Source: Acidobacteriota bacterium
GTDB taxonomy: Bacteria > Acidobacteriota > Terriglobia > Terriglobales > Acidobacteriaceae
Length of the DNA stretch: 64,000 nucleotides
NCBI GenBank assembly: GCA_021846275.1
Contig: JAJZBZ010000003.1
Coordinates: 1 to 64,000, forward strand
Reading direction: 5' to 3'
A model generated the notes under the pieces. That model worked only from the letters and a program-made list of their open reading frames with translations, made no database searches and was not told the DNA's origin. Below are positions 1 to 6,934 of this stretch, piece by piece. How positions within the stretch are numbered: the first letter of the stretch is position 1; every line of letters begins with the position of its first letter. The position numbers and the translations under genes were made by a program.

Positions 1-95
1 CGTTGGCAAGAAAATAAATACCACCCCCCCTGGGGGGTAACCGGGTTAATAGTAAACCAGTAACCCGTCAAAAACCCTCTCAAACAATTGAATAA
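1..95 (+). repeat. GC-rich structured intergenic element, copy 1
   Basis: This element holds a run of seven C, one T and six G, which can pair as a hairpin, followed by a TAACCGGGTTA palindrome and an AT-rich tail. It matches positions 60932-61030 in inverted orientation, nearly base for base over roughly 87 nt by eye. It probably begins before the left edge of the window. No coding potential was seen. In both copies a member of the long modular repeat family lies next to it. Confidence 0.75.
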
Positions 96-142
96 TAGGC
101 TGTTAACTCAAAACCATCGACCCCGTCTGTTCGCAGAAATCC

Positions 143-622
143 AAACGCCAGCCGCGACCATCGGGAGCGGTAACAAATGTCCGTGGCGCGCAAAGCGCGC
201 GTCCGCTGCATGCAATGCGCATCCCCGAAGAGAATCTGCTTTGAAGTCGTCAGTGGTCAGTCGTCAGTGGTCAGTAAAAACCTCGCTCTGCCTTTGCTCT
301 TGCCTTTGTTTTTGCTTTCCCGTCAGCCTCAGCAAACGCCAGCCCGCGACCAACGGGAGCGCAGCAACTGTCCGTGGCGCGCAAAGCGCGCGTCTGCTGC
401 ATGCAATGCGCATCCCTGAAGAGAATCTGCTTTGAAGTCGTCAGTGGTCAGTCGTCAGTGGTCAGTAAAAACCTCGCTCTGCCTTTGCTCTTGCCTTTGC
501 TGTTGTTTTTGCTTTCCCGTCAGCCTCAGCAAGCGCCAGCCCGCGACCAACGGGAGCAGCCACAAATGGTGGTGGCGCGCAAAGCGCGCGTCCGCTGCAT
601 GCAATGCGCATGCAATGCCTAG
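143..622 (-). repeat. Tandem array of the modular intergenic repeat (2.4 units)
   Basis: Three head-to-tail units start near 143, 334 and 531, with periods of about 191 and 197 bp; the second unit has a 6-bp insertion. Each carries a GCGCGC-AAA-GCGCGC-type hairpin, a GCATGC-containing module, a TTC/GAA stretch and repeated GTCAGTGGTCAGTCGTCAGT-like direct repeats. The third unit is truncated inside the GCATGC module next to the methyltransferase stop codon. Read on the minus strand it matches the copies at 27151, 49461, 60612, 61138 and 63126. The whole 1-618 interval contains no believable gene. Confidence 0.8.
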
Positions 623-1299
623 TTGGTGCGTCGGAGAAGGCTGTTCAGCAGCGCCCTGCGTCCGCTGATGCGCTGTTCGCGGGCCACGTTGTGCGGGCCG
701 CGCTCAAAGACCGCGATGCTGTCATAGAAGTGCATGGAGAGCGTCGTCCGCGTGAACTCGGTCGGCGGCAGCGCGCCGCGCGTCCAGTCGGCATGCAACT
801 CATCGATCAGCCGTTTGCACAGCTCCAGAAAGCTGCCTTCGCGTCCCACGCCGCCGCCGTATTCGTCCCAGTAAGCCGTGTGCAGGTCTTCCACCATGTA
901 GACGCCATCGCGCGCCGTGCGCGGATAGAGATAGCGAAAGGTCTCGACCACATGCGCCATCTGGTGACTGCCGTCGTCCAGCACAATATCGGGCGTGCCA
1001 AACTCATCCAGAACGCTTTGCAAAAATCCCGTATCCGCCTGGCTGCCGATGCGAACCGCGATCTGATCCTCGGCAAACTCCGCGCACTCCGGGTTCACGT
1101 CGATGCCAACGATCCGAGCGTGCGGCCCCAGCCAGCGCTTCCACATCTGCGCCGAACCGCCGCGCCCGCAGCCAATCTCCAGAAACAGCACCGGGCGATT
1201 CACATAGCGCTGGAAGTGCGCCTCATACGCGGCAAAGTAGTGCGTCCACTTGTGGATGGTGCGCTGCCGGTTGTTCAGGAACTCCGACCACAGGCTCAC
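619..1299 (-). CDS. Class I SAM-dependent methyltransferase
   Basis: This 226-residue protein has a Rossmann-type SAM-binding loop (E-I-G-C-G-R-G-G, residues 41-48), an acidic residue at the end of strand 2 (G-I-D, 65-67), a D-D-G-S-H motif at 108-112 and a V-E-D-L-H-T-A-Y-W segment near 136-144. The D-D-G-S-H and E-D-L-H pair is typical of sugar or natural-product O-methyltransferases of the TylF/macrocin type; the acceptor cannot be named. It lies 35 bp downstream of the Ig-like protein gene on the same strand, so it may be co-transcribed with it. Its 3' end abuts the tandem repeat array. The general family is firm, the substrate unknown. Confidence 0.8.
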   Translation of the reverse strand: MSLWSEFLNNRQRTIHKWTHYFAAYEAHFQRYVNRPVLFLEIGCGRGGSAQMWKRWLGPHARIVGIDVNPECAEFAEDQIAVRIGSQADTGFLQSVLDEFGTPDIVLDDGSHQMAHVVETFRYLYPRTARDGVYMVEDLHTAYWDEYGGGVGREGSFLELCKRLIDELHADWTRGALPPTEFTRTTLSMHFYDSIAVFERGPHNVAREQRISGRRALLNSLLRRTN

Positions 1300-1334
1300 T
1301 CATCCACCGTCCTTTTGCCGCTCTTGCGCTGTCC

Positions 1335-2285
1335 CTACTGCACCGTCAGCGCCACCGAAGCCGACTGCTGGGAGGCCGTCACTCCATTGCTCGTCTGCGC
1401 CGTCACCGTGATCGTATATGTGCCTGTCGGCGTGCCGCCAAAGATCGGCCCCAGATGGTAATACCAGTACTGCGCCGAGCAGCCCGTCGCGCTCACCAGC
1501 ACAAAACCCGCCAGCAGCGCCAGCATCATGCCGCGCATCATCCTGCGCCGCTTCCGCGCCACCCACGCAAGCCCAAAGACGCCCGGCAGCAGCGCCAGAT
1601 ACGCGCCATTGCCGCGCGCAGTCGGATCGTGATGCCCGCGGCGCAGCAGCGCATCCGTGGAATCCGTCGCCGTCGTCTGGATATTCATCACCGCCGTCTG
1701 CGCCGTGGCGGAGGCGATTTCCATATTGGCCGGCGTGTTGTTGCAGGTCACGTAATCAATCGGCAATCCCGAGCAGGAGAGGCTGATGAAGCCCGTGAAG
1801 CCATTCTGCGGCGTCACGGTGATGGTCGTCGCCGCCGTTCCGCCAGCCTTCACGTTGAACGTCGTCGGTGCTACCGTGATCGTAAAGGTCGGCACTGCCG
1901 CGGACGCATCCGTGCTCAACGTCATTGGTTTGGAACTGGATTGGAGATCCGTCGTTGTTCCGGCAAACTGGGCGTGGAGCAGGTGGTCGCCGGCGGCCAG
2001 CCCATCCACGCGAAACGTCGCTTCGCCCTGCCCGTTCAGCGCCGCGCCGGACAGCCAGACAGTCTGGTTGTTCACAGCATCCGCCAGAGAGACTGCGCCG
2101 GTCACCGGCTGCCCCGTGTCATCGGTCACCGTCGCCGTCACCATCGAATGCCCGGATGCGTCCTTCGTCACCGGGGACAATGTCGTATACGTGCGCGACT
2201 GCGCCTGCGCCAGTCCCGCCGCCAAAACTGTAGAGAGCAGAACTGCTCCTGTGCGCGCCACTCGGCGCATGATCCCACTTCGCAT
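1335..2285 (-). CDS. Exported Ig-like repeat protein with internal membrane segment
   Basis: The product is about 316 residues. After a short basic N-terminus comes a signal peptide ending near A-Q-A-Q. Two Ig-like beta-sandwich stretches follow; the second contains the S-L-S-C-S-G-L-P pattern seen in acidobacterial Ig repeats. Then come an R-K-R-R-R cluster and a hydrophobic helix ending at S-A-T-G-C, and a last short Ig-like strand set (T-G-T-Y-T-I-T-V-T). The S-A-T-G-C resembles a lipobox but is internal, so it probably does not direct lipidation. The start is uncertain: ATG at 2285 or 2270, or a longer form from 2318. It is probably a cell-envelope structural or adhesion protein; no enzymatic motif is visible. 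Confidence 0.6.
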   Translation of the reverse strand: MRSGIMRRVARTGAVLLSTVLAAGLAQAQSRTYTTLSPVTKDASGHSMVTATVTDDTGQPVTGAVSLADAVNNQTVWLSGAALNGQGEATFRVDGLAAGDHLLHAQFAGTTTDLQSSSKPMTLSTDASAAVPTFTITVAPTTFNVKAGGTAATTITVTPQNGFTGFISLSCSGLPIDYVTCNNTPANMEIASATAQTAVMNIQTTATDSTDALLRRGHHDPTARGNGAYLALLPGVFGLAWVARKRRRMMRGMMLALLAGFVLVSATGCSAQYWYYHLGPIFGGTPTGTYTITVTAQTSNGVTASQQSASVALTVQ

Positions 2286-2553
2286 CACCCGCAAACTATC
2301 CTCTGCCCGCAAAATCACTCTCGCTGAAAATCACTCTGGCTCAAATCACCCTGACTGGAAACGATCCGTTCCCTTATTGTATCCGCCCCGAACGCCCCGT
2401 GACCGAAAAGGCATGTCGAATCCTGACTGCCCTGCCTGACGCCAGCCCTTCGCGCTCAGGAATCTGCCTATTCAGACGCGGCAATCCCCGCTCCGTAAGC
2501 CATCAGCCTGTTCGCACGCCATTCTTGGTATGCTTTCCACGAGGATTCCACCC

Positions 2554-3147
2554 GTGATCGCCCACCTGCGCGGCAAACTCATCCACAAGCAGCCCGGCAC
2601 GGCCATCGTGGAGACCGGCGGAGGCGTCGGCTACGAGGTCACCATCCCCATCCCCACCTTCACCTCGCTGCCGTCGCTCGGCGACCCCGTCGCCCTGCAC
2701 ATCCACACCCAGGTCCGCGAAGACCAGATCGCGCTCTTCGGCTTCCGCGAGCCGGAGGAAAAACGCCTCTTCGAGCGCCTGATCGGCGTCACCGGCGTCG
2801 GTCCGCGCCTGGCCATCACCCTGCTCAGCGGACTCACCCCGGAGCGCGCCGTCACCGCCATTCGCGCCCAGGATCACGCCTCTCTTACGCGCATCCCCGG
2901 CGTCGGAAAAAAACTCGCCGAGCGACTCGTTCTGGAACTCAAGGACAAGCTTGACGACTTCGCCGTCGCCCCGGCAATGTCGGTTGCGCGGGGGCCGGCC
3001 GTGGACGACGTTCTCTCCGCGCTCACCAACCTCGGCTATCAGCGCGCTTCGGCGGAAAAATCCGTTCAGGCCGCCATCGAAAAGGACGAAGCGCTCGCCG
3101 CCGACTTCGACGCGCTGTTCCGCGCCGCGCTCAAGATCATCCGCTGA
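2554..3147 (+). CDS. ruvA: Holliday junction branch migration protein RuvA
   Basis: RuvA binds four-way junctions as a tetramer and loads the RuvB motor during recombinational repair. The 197-residue product has the N-terminal OB fold (I-A-H-L-R-G-K-L), two helix-hairpin-helix motifs (G-V-T-G-V-G-P-R-L-A and R-I-P-G-V-G-K-K-L-A) and the C-terminal three-helix domain that contacts RuvB (L-T-N-L-G-Y-Q-R-A). The GTG at 2554 is preferred over the in-frame ATG at 2530 because GAGGA sits 9 nt upstream and RuvA proteins normally begin with M-I-A-x-L-R-G. The next gene follows after 12 nt. No ruvB or ruvC lies in this window. Confidence 0.93.
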   Translation: MIAHLRGKLIHKQPGTAIVETGGGVGYEVTIPIPTFTSLPSLGDPVALHIHTQVREDQIALFGFREPEEKRLFERLIGVTGVGPRLAITLLSGLTPERAVTAIRAQDHASLTRIPGVGKKLAERLVLELKDKLDDFAVAPAMSVARGPAVDDVLSALTNLGYQRASAEKSVQAAIEKDEALAADFDALFRAALKIIR

Positions 3148-3159
3148 GGAGGCCAGACC

Positions 3160-4020
3160 GTGCCCGCAAAGAAAACGCCGAAGAAGACCGTTACGCCAGC
3201 CCGTCGGCAATCCGCGCCGGCCGCAAAGACCCCTCCTGCGGCCACTCCCGCTCACCTCACCTCCGCCGCGCTCACCTTTCTGCGCTCGCTCATCCGCGCC
3301 AATCGCCGCGACCCCGTCGTCGCCCGCGAATGGTTCACCGAGCACAAAGCCGAGTGGGAGCGGGAACTGAAACTGCCCATGCTGGCCATCATCTCCGCCG
3401 TCACCGCCGAGATGGAATCCTTCGCGCCCGCCCACGTCCGTCCGCCGGAGAAATCCTTCTTCCGCATCTATCGCGACACCCGTTTCTCCGCCGACAAGCG
3501 CCCCTACAAGGAGCACGTCGCCGCCTGGTGGTCCCACCGTGACCTCGAAAAAACCTCCGGCGCGGGATTTTATTTTCACATCTCGCCCACGGAGATGATC
3601 GTCGCCGCCGGATCCTACATGCCCGGCAAGAATCAGCTCGCCTCCATCCGCCACTGGCTCGCCGACAACCACGCAGCCTTCCGTGCTCTGCTCGACACGC
3701 CCGCGCTCCGCCGCACCTTCGCCGAGTTCGAGGGCAACGCGCTCACGCGCCCGCCGGCCGGATTTCCCGCCGACCATCCAGCGCTCGATCTGCTCCGCTG
3801 CCGCCAGTGGGGGCTCTCCTCGACGCTGCCCGTCGAAACTGCGCTCAGCCCGCGCCTGGTCGCCGAGATCACGCGCCGCTTCCGTCTTGCCGCGCCCGTT
3901 GTAGAAGCCCTGAACAACGCGATTCTTGCGCCTTCCGCGCAGTCCGAGCCGCCTCGTCGGCGCGTCCTCTTCGGCTTCGCAGAGGATCAAAAACCGCGAA
4001 AACCCGCAAAAAATCGCTAA
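3160..4020 (+). CDS. DUF2461 family protein (TIGR02453-type)
   Basis: A 286-residue protein that starts at GTG with a GAGGAGG Shine-Dalgarno just upstream, 12 nt after ruvA, so it is likely co-transcribed with it. The first 40 residues are a Lys/Ala/Pro-rich tail. The core contains F-F-R-I-Y-R-D-T-R-F-S and D-K-R-P-Y-K, the signature block of the DUF2461 family. The biochemical role of this family is not established. No signal peptide or membrane helix is seen, so it is probably cytoplasmic. Being next to ruvA does not by itself imply a repair role. Confidence 0.8.
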   Translation: MPAKKTPKKTVTPARRQSAPAAKTPPAATPAHLTSAALTFLRSLIRANRRDPVVAREWFTEHKAEWERELKLPMLAIISAVTAEMESFAPAHVRPPEKSFFRIYRDTRFSADKRPYKEHVAAWWSHRDLEKTSGAGFYFHISPTEMIVAAGSYMPGKNQLASIRHWLADNHAAFRALLDTPALRRTFAEFEGNALTRPPAGFPADHPALDLLRCRQWGLSSTLPVETALSPRLVAEITRRFRLAAPVVEALNNAILAPSAQSEPPRRRVLFGFAEDQKPRKPAKNR

Positions 4021-4067
4021 TTCTCGCAAAAAACCAAGAAAAACCTGTGGAAATGGCTCTTTTCTGG

Positions 4068-4263
4068 TTGACTTTCCTGCCTCAAAAGTCGCATGGTAAC
4101 CATCGACAGGTTTCTTCGGAGCCGCGTCAAAGCTGAGGTTTCCTCATGCGAAGACTGTGAGGCCGTTGCCGCGCACAGCCTTCAGGCGGTTCACCTTTTT
4201 CCGGTGAAGCCAGGCAACACACTTCCAGCCATTCACGGCTGAAAAAACGGAGGATAGAACAAC
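4068..4263 (+). promoter_or_regulatory. Leader region of the HU gene
   Basis: A TTGACT hexamer at 4068-4073 is a plausible -35 element; the -10 is less clear (CATGGT-like around 4092). The leader of about 160 nt contains a small hairpin with arms TTCACC (4190-4195) and GGTGAA (4203-4208). CGGAGGA then precedes the HU start. A long leader is common for highly expressed nucleoid proteins; a regulatory function is not shown. Confidence 0.35.
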
Positions 4264-4560
4264 ATGGCAGCAGGCATGACCAAAACCGCGCTGATTCGCC
4301 AGATGGCGGAAAAACTGGAAATGACCAACAAACAGGCTGGTGCCTTCCTTGACCTTCTGGCCGAGACCGCCATCAAGGAAACCAAGAAGAACGGCCTCTT
4401 CATCATCCCGGGCATCGGACGCCTCGTGAAGGCGGAGCGCAAGGCTCGCATGGGCCGCAATCCGCAGACCGGCGCGCAGATCAAGATCAAGGCCAAGACG
4501 GTGGTCAAGTTCCGCGTGGCCAAGACCGCCAAGGACGCAATCGCTCCCACCAAGAAGTAG
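4264..4560 (+). CDS. HU/IHF-family nucleoid DNA-binding protein
   Basis: A 98-residue HU-fold protein. The helical N-terminal half (M-T-K-T-A-L-I-R-Q-M-A) is followed by the beta-arm region. The DNA-intercalating arm reads A-R-M-G-R-N-P-Q-T-G, which matches the canonical R-x-G-R-N-P-x-T-G, and the tail is Lys-rich. It would act as a dimer to bend and compact DNA. A GGAGGA Shine-Dalgarno lies 9 nt before the ATG. It is monocistronic, with its own leader and a strong terminator immediately downstream. HU cannot be separated from IHF by sequence alone here, but the lone gene favours an HU homodimer. Confidence 0.92.
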   Translation: MAAGMTKTALIRQMAEKLEMTNKQAGAFLDLLAETAIKETKKNGLFIIPGIGRLVKAERKARMGRNPQTGAQIKIKAKTVVKFRVAKTAKDAIAPTKK

Positions 4561-4575
4561 TTTTTCGCAGCACGA

Positions 4576-4613
4576 CGGCAGGCGCTCCCCGCTCGGGAGA
4601 GTCTGCCGTTTTT
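4576..4613 (+). terminator. Intrinsic terminator after HU gene
   Basis: CGGCAG (4576-4581) pairs with CTGCCG (4603-4608), with an inner CTCCC/GGGAG stem, followed by TTTTT at 4609-4613. It sits 15 nt after the HU stop and directly before the 3' end of the convergent membrane-protein gene. Confidence 0.85.
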
Positions 4614-5204
4614 CTATGCCTGCGAGTTTTCCGTTTTGTCCGCGTTCCCCGGCAGCGCCGCGCGCACAATCAGTCCAACGCCGCAGGCAATGAGCAGCGC
4701 CTGCTCCAGCAGCCGCGCGTTGTACTGCCAGCTCAGCGCGGCAAAGCATGCGGCCACGGCCAGTGCGCCCGTCTCCTGAGCCAGCGCCCGCAGCCAGTTC
4801 CGTCCGCTCGCGCCAGCCACGTCCCGCACTGCCACAGAGAGCACCACCACTTCAAAGGCCACCAGAATCGGCGCAGTCACCAGCGCGCCAAACGGGGGCA
4901 TCAGCATGCACACCGCCAACCCCATCAGCACGGAGCCAACTGCGCGTACTCGCCGCATCCCGCGCGCCGTAGCCCACAGGCGCAACAGCGCGCCCAGTGC
5001 GGTCGCTCCCACGGCCACCCACGTCACCAGGACAATCCCTGTCGTCGAAGTCATGCCCATCGTGCTCTGCCACACGCCAAGCCAAACCCAAAGCGTACGC
5101 GGCCCAGTGTAGCTGGCTGGCTGCACTGGTGCCAGAAATCCCACCATCAGCGCCACGGCATAGATCACCCCGCGCAACCGTGCCAGAGACCATCCTTCGT
5201 TCAT
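4614..5204 (-). CDS. Small multi-pass membrane protein, function unknown
   Basis: The open frame extends much further upstream, but that part is antisense to mnmE. The real gene most likely begins at ATG 5204 (M-N-E-G-W-S), preceded by GGGAGTGAGTGG. The 196-residue product has about five or six hydrophobic helices connected by short loops, with an R-R-V-R turn between the third and fourth. No conserved catalytic motif was recognised. It is convergent with the HU gene and divergent from mnmE, so it is a single-gene unit. It is probably in the inner membrane. Confidence 0.6.
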   Translation of the reverse strand: MNEGWSLARLRGVIYAVALMVGFLAPVQPASYTGPRTLWVWLGVWQSTMGMTSTTGIVLVTWVAVGATALGALLRLWATARGMRRVRAVGSVLMGLAVCMLMPPFGALVTAPILVAFEVVVLSVAVRDVAGASGRNWLRALAQETGALAVAACFAALSWQYNARLLEQALLIACGVGLIVRAALPGNADKTENSQA

Positions 5205-5275
5205 CGTCCACTCACTCCCACTCTCTTCAGAGTAACGGCTGCCGTTCCAGCGCAGAGCCGGAGCGGGGAATTCTC

Positions 5276-5281
5276 TACAAT
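5276..5281 (+). promoter_or_regulatory. -10-like TACAAT next to mnmE start
   Basis: TACAAT ends 7 nt before the mnmE ATG, and there is no Shine-Dalgarno in between. This places transcription start at or beside the ATG, so the mRNA may be leaderless. Confidence 0.5.
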
Positions 5282-5288
5282 CAGAATC

Positions 5289-6812
5289 ATGCCCGAGGAG
5301 TCCGTTGCCTCCGAGTCTGTCACCGCTGAGTCCGTCCACTCCGCAGCGGAGACCATCGTCGCCATCTCCACGCCGCCCGGTCGCGGCGGCATCGGCATCG
5401 TGCGCCTGAGCGGTCCGCGCGCAGCGGAGATTGCCAGCGCGCTCGTTCGACTGCGCGGCGCGCTCGTCCATGCCACAGCCTGCCTGGCCGACGTGCTCGA
5501 TTCCGACATGCTCGATGCCGACGCATACTCCGCGAAAGCCGACGCTGCGGAAGCGTCCGCTGCGAATCCTGAATCCGCGACAGAAACTTCCGACCCTCAA
5601 ATCGCCTCCGCGCGCATTGACGAAGCGCTCGTCACCTGGTTTCAGTCTCCGCGCTCCTACACCGGCGAAGACCTCGTTGAAATCGCCGCGCACGGCTCGC
5701 CCGTCGTGCTCGATCATCTCCTGCGCAGCGCCATCGCGCTTGGCGCGCAGCTTGCGGCTCCCGGCGAATTCACCCAGCGAGCGTTTCTTTCCGGTCGCAT
5801 CGACCTCACGCAGGCCGAGGCGGTCCGCGACCTGATCGAAGCGCAGACACTGGCTCAGGCGCGTCTGGCCGCCAGTCAGATGGGCGGCGCGCTCAGCCTT
5901 CGCGTTCAGCCCGTCAAGCATGCGCTGCTCGAACTCGTCGCGTTGCTGGAGGCGGGCATCGATTTCGCCGAGGATGATCTGGCCGTTGCTTCCGACCAGG
6001 AGATTCTGCGCCGCATCGCGCTCGTCCACTCGCCGCTCACCGCGCTGGCCGCGACCTATCAGCATGGCCACATTCTCCACGACGGGTTGACGCTGGCCAT
6101 CGTCGGCCGTCCCAACGCCGGCAAAAGCTCGCTCTTCAACGCGCTCGTCCAGCGCGAGCGCGCCATCGTCACGCCCATCCCCGGCACCACGCGCGACCTC
6201 GTCACGGAGCGCATCGCGCTCAACGGCATTCCGCTGGAACTGGTCGATACCGCCGGCCTGCGCGAAAGCACCGATGAAGTCGAGCGCATCGGCATCGCGC
6301 GCAGCCGCACGGCCATCGCCGATGCCGCGCTCGTCCTGGTCGTGGTCGATTCCACGCTGGGCCTCGACGACGAGGATCGCGCGCTCCTCGCGTTGCTCGA
6401 AGATCGCGCCGCAATTCTTGCGTGGAATAAATCCGATCTGCTGCCAAACGGCTCAGAACCTACGCGCGAATCCAACCCGCGCGCCGGAATTCCGGCGTCC
6501 ATTCCAGTGCTCGCCACTTCGGCGCGAACCGGCTCGGGCCTCGATGAGCTGCGCGCGGCGATTCTGCGCCTGGCCACCGGCGGAGCCGCCGCCGAATCCG
6601 GCATGCTCACCACGCTGCGCCATCAGCAGGCCGTCTCCACCGCTCTGGACGCGCTGGCCGACGCGCGCGCCGCCGTTGCCAACGCCACTCCGCACGAGAT
6701 GCTGCTGCTCGATCTCTATCGCGCGCTCTGGGCGCTCGACGCGCTCACCGGACAGACCACCCCCGACGACGTGCTCCATCTCATCTTCAGCACCTTCTGC
6801 ATCGGCAAATAA
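5289..6812 (+). CDS. mnmE: tRNA modification GTPase MnmE
   Basis: With MnmG this GTPase installs (carboxymethyl)aminomethyl groups at U34 of certain tRNAs. The N-terminal folate-binding domain has P-P-G-R-G-G-I-G-I-V-R-L-S-G. The inserted Ras-like G domain has the P-loop G-R-P-N-A-G-K-S-S (about 272-280), the switch P-G-T-T-R-D, D-T-A-G (about 319) and N-K-S-D (about 380). The protein ends with the diagnostic C-I-G-K. At 507 residues it is longer than the usual 450-460, because of an Ala/Glu/Ser-rich insertion around residues 75-105 in the N-terminal domain. No mnmG is in the window. A -10-like hexamer directly before the ATG suggests leaderless expression. Confidence 0.95.
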   Translation: MPEESVASESVTAESVHSAAETIVAISTPPGRGGIGIVRLSGPRAAEIASALVRLRGALVHATACLADVLDSDMLDADAYSAKADAAEASAANPESATETSDPQIASARIDEALVTWFQSPRSYTGEDLVEIAAHGSPVVLDHLLRSAIALGAQLAAPGEFTQRAFLSGRIDLTQAEAVRDLIEAQTLAQARLAASQMGGALSLRVQPVKHALLELVALLEAGIDFAEDDLAVASDQEILRRIALVHSPLTALAATYQHGHILHDGLTLAIVGRPNAGKSSLFNALVQRERAIVTPIPGTTRDLVTERIALNGIPLELVDTAGLRESTDEVERIGIARSRTAIADAALVLVVVDSTLGLDDEDRALLALLEDRAAILAWNKSDLLPNGSEPTRESNPRAGIPASIPVLATSARTGSGLDELRAAILRLATGGAAAESGMLTTLRHQQAVSTALDALADARAAVANATPHEMLLLDLYRALWALDALTGQTTPDDVLHLIFSTFCIGK

Positions 6813-6934
6813 CCGCTCCGATAGCCCCGCTGAAAATATCTTTGTCCCGCGCCCGCGCTGCGCTACACTGTCTCTCACGTTGCGGCACACTCATCACCGC
6901 GCGTTATATTGCAGCTCTTCAGGATTGGTCCACC

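Noticed and set aside
143-622. Possible CRISPR array
   Set aside because: Units are 190-200 bp with no unique spacers of constant length, and no cas genes are nearby. It is a tandem copy of a dispersed repeat.
2503-4029. Long open frame on the minus strand opposite ruvA and the DUF2461 gene
   Set aside because: It is antisense to two genes with clear family motifs, is low-complexity Gly/Arg/Glu sequence, and has no domain. GC-rich codon bias keeps the opposite strand open.
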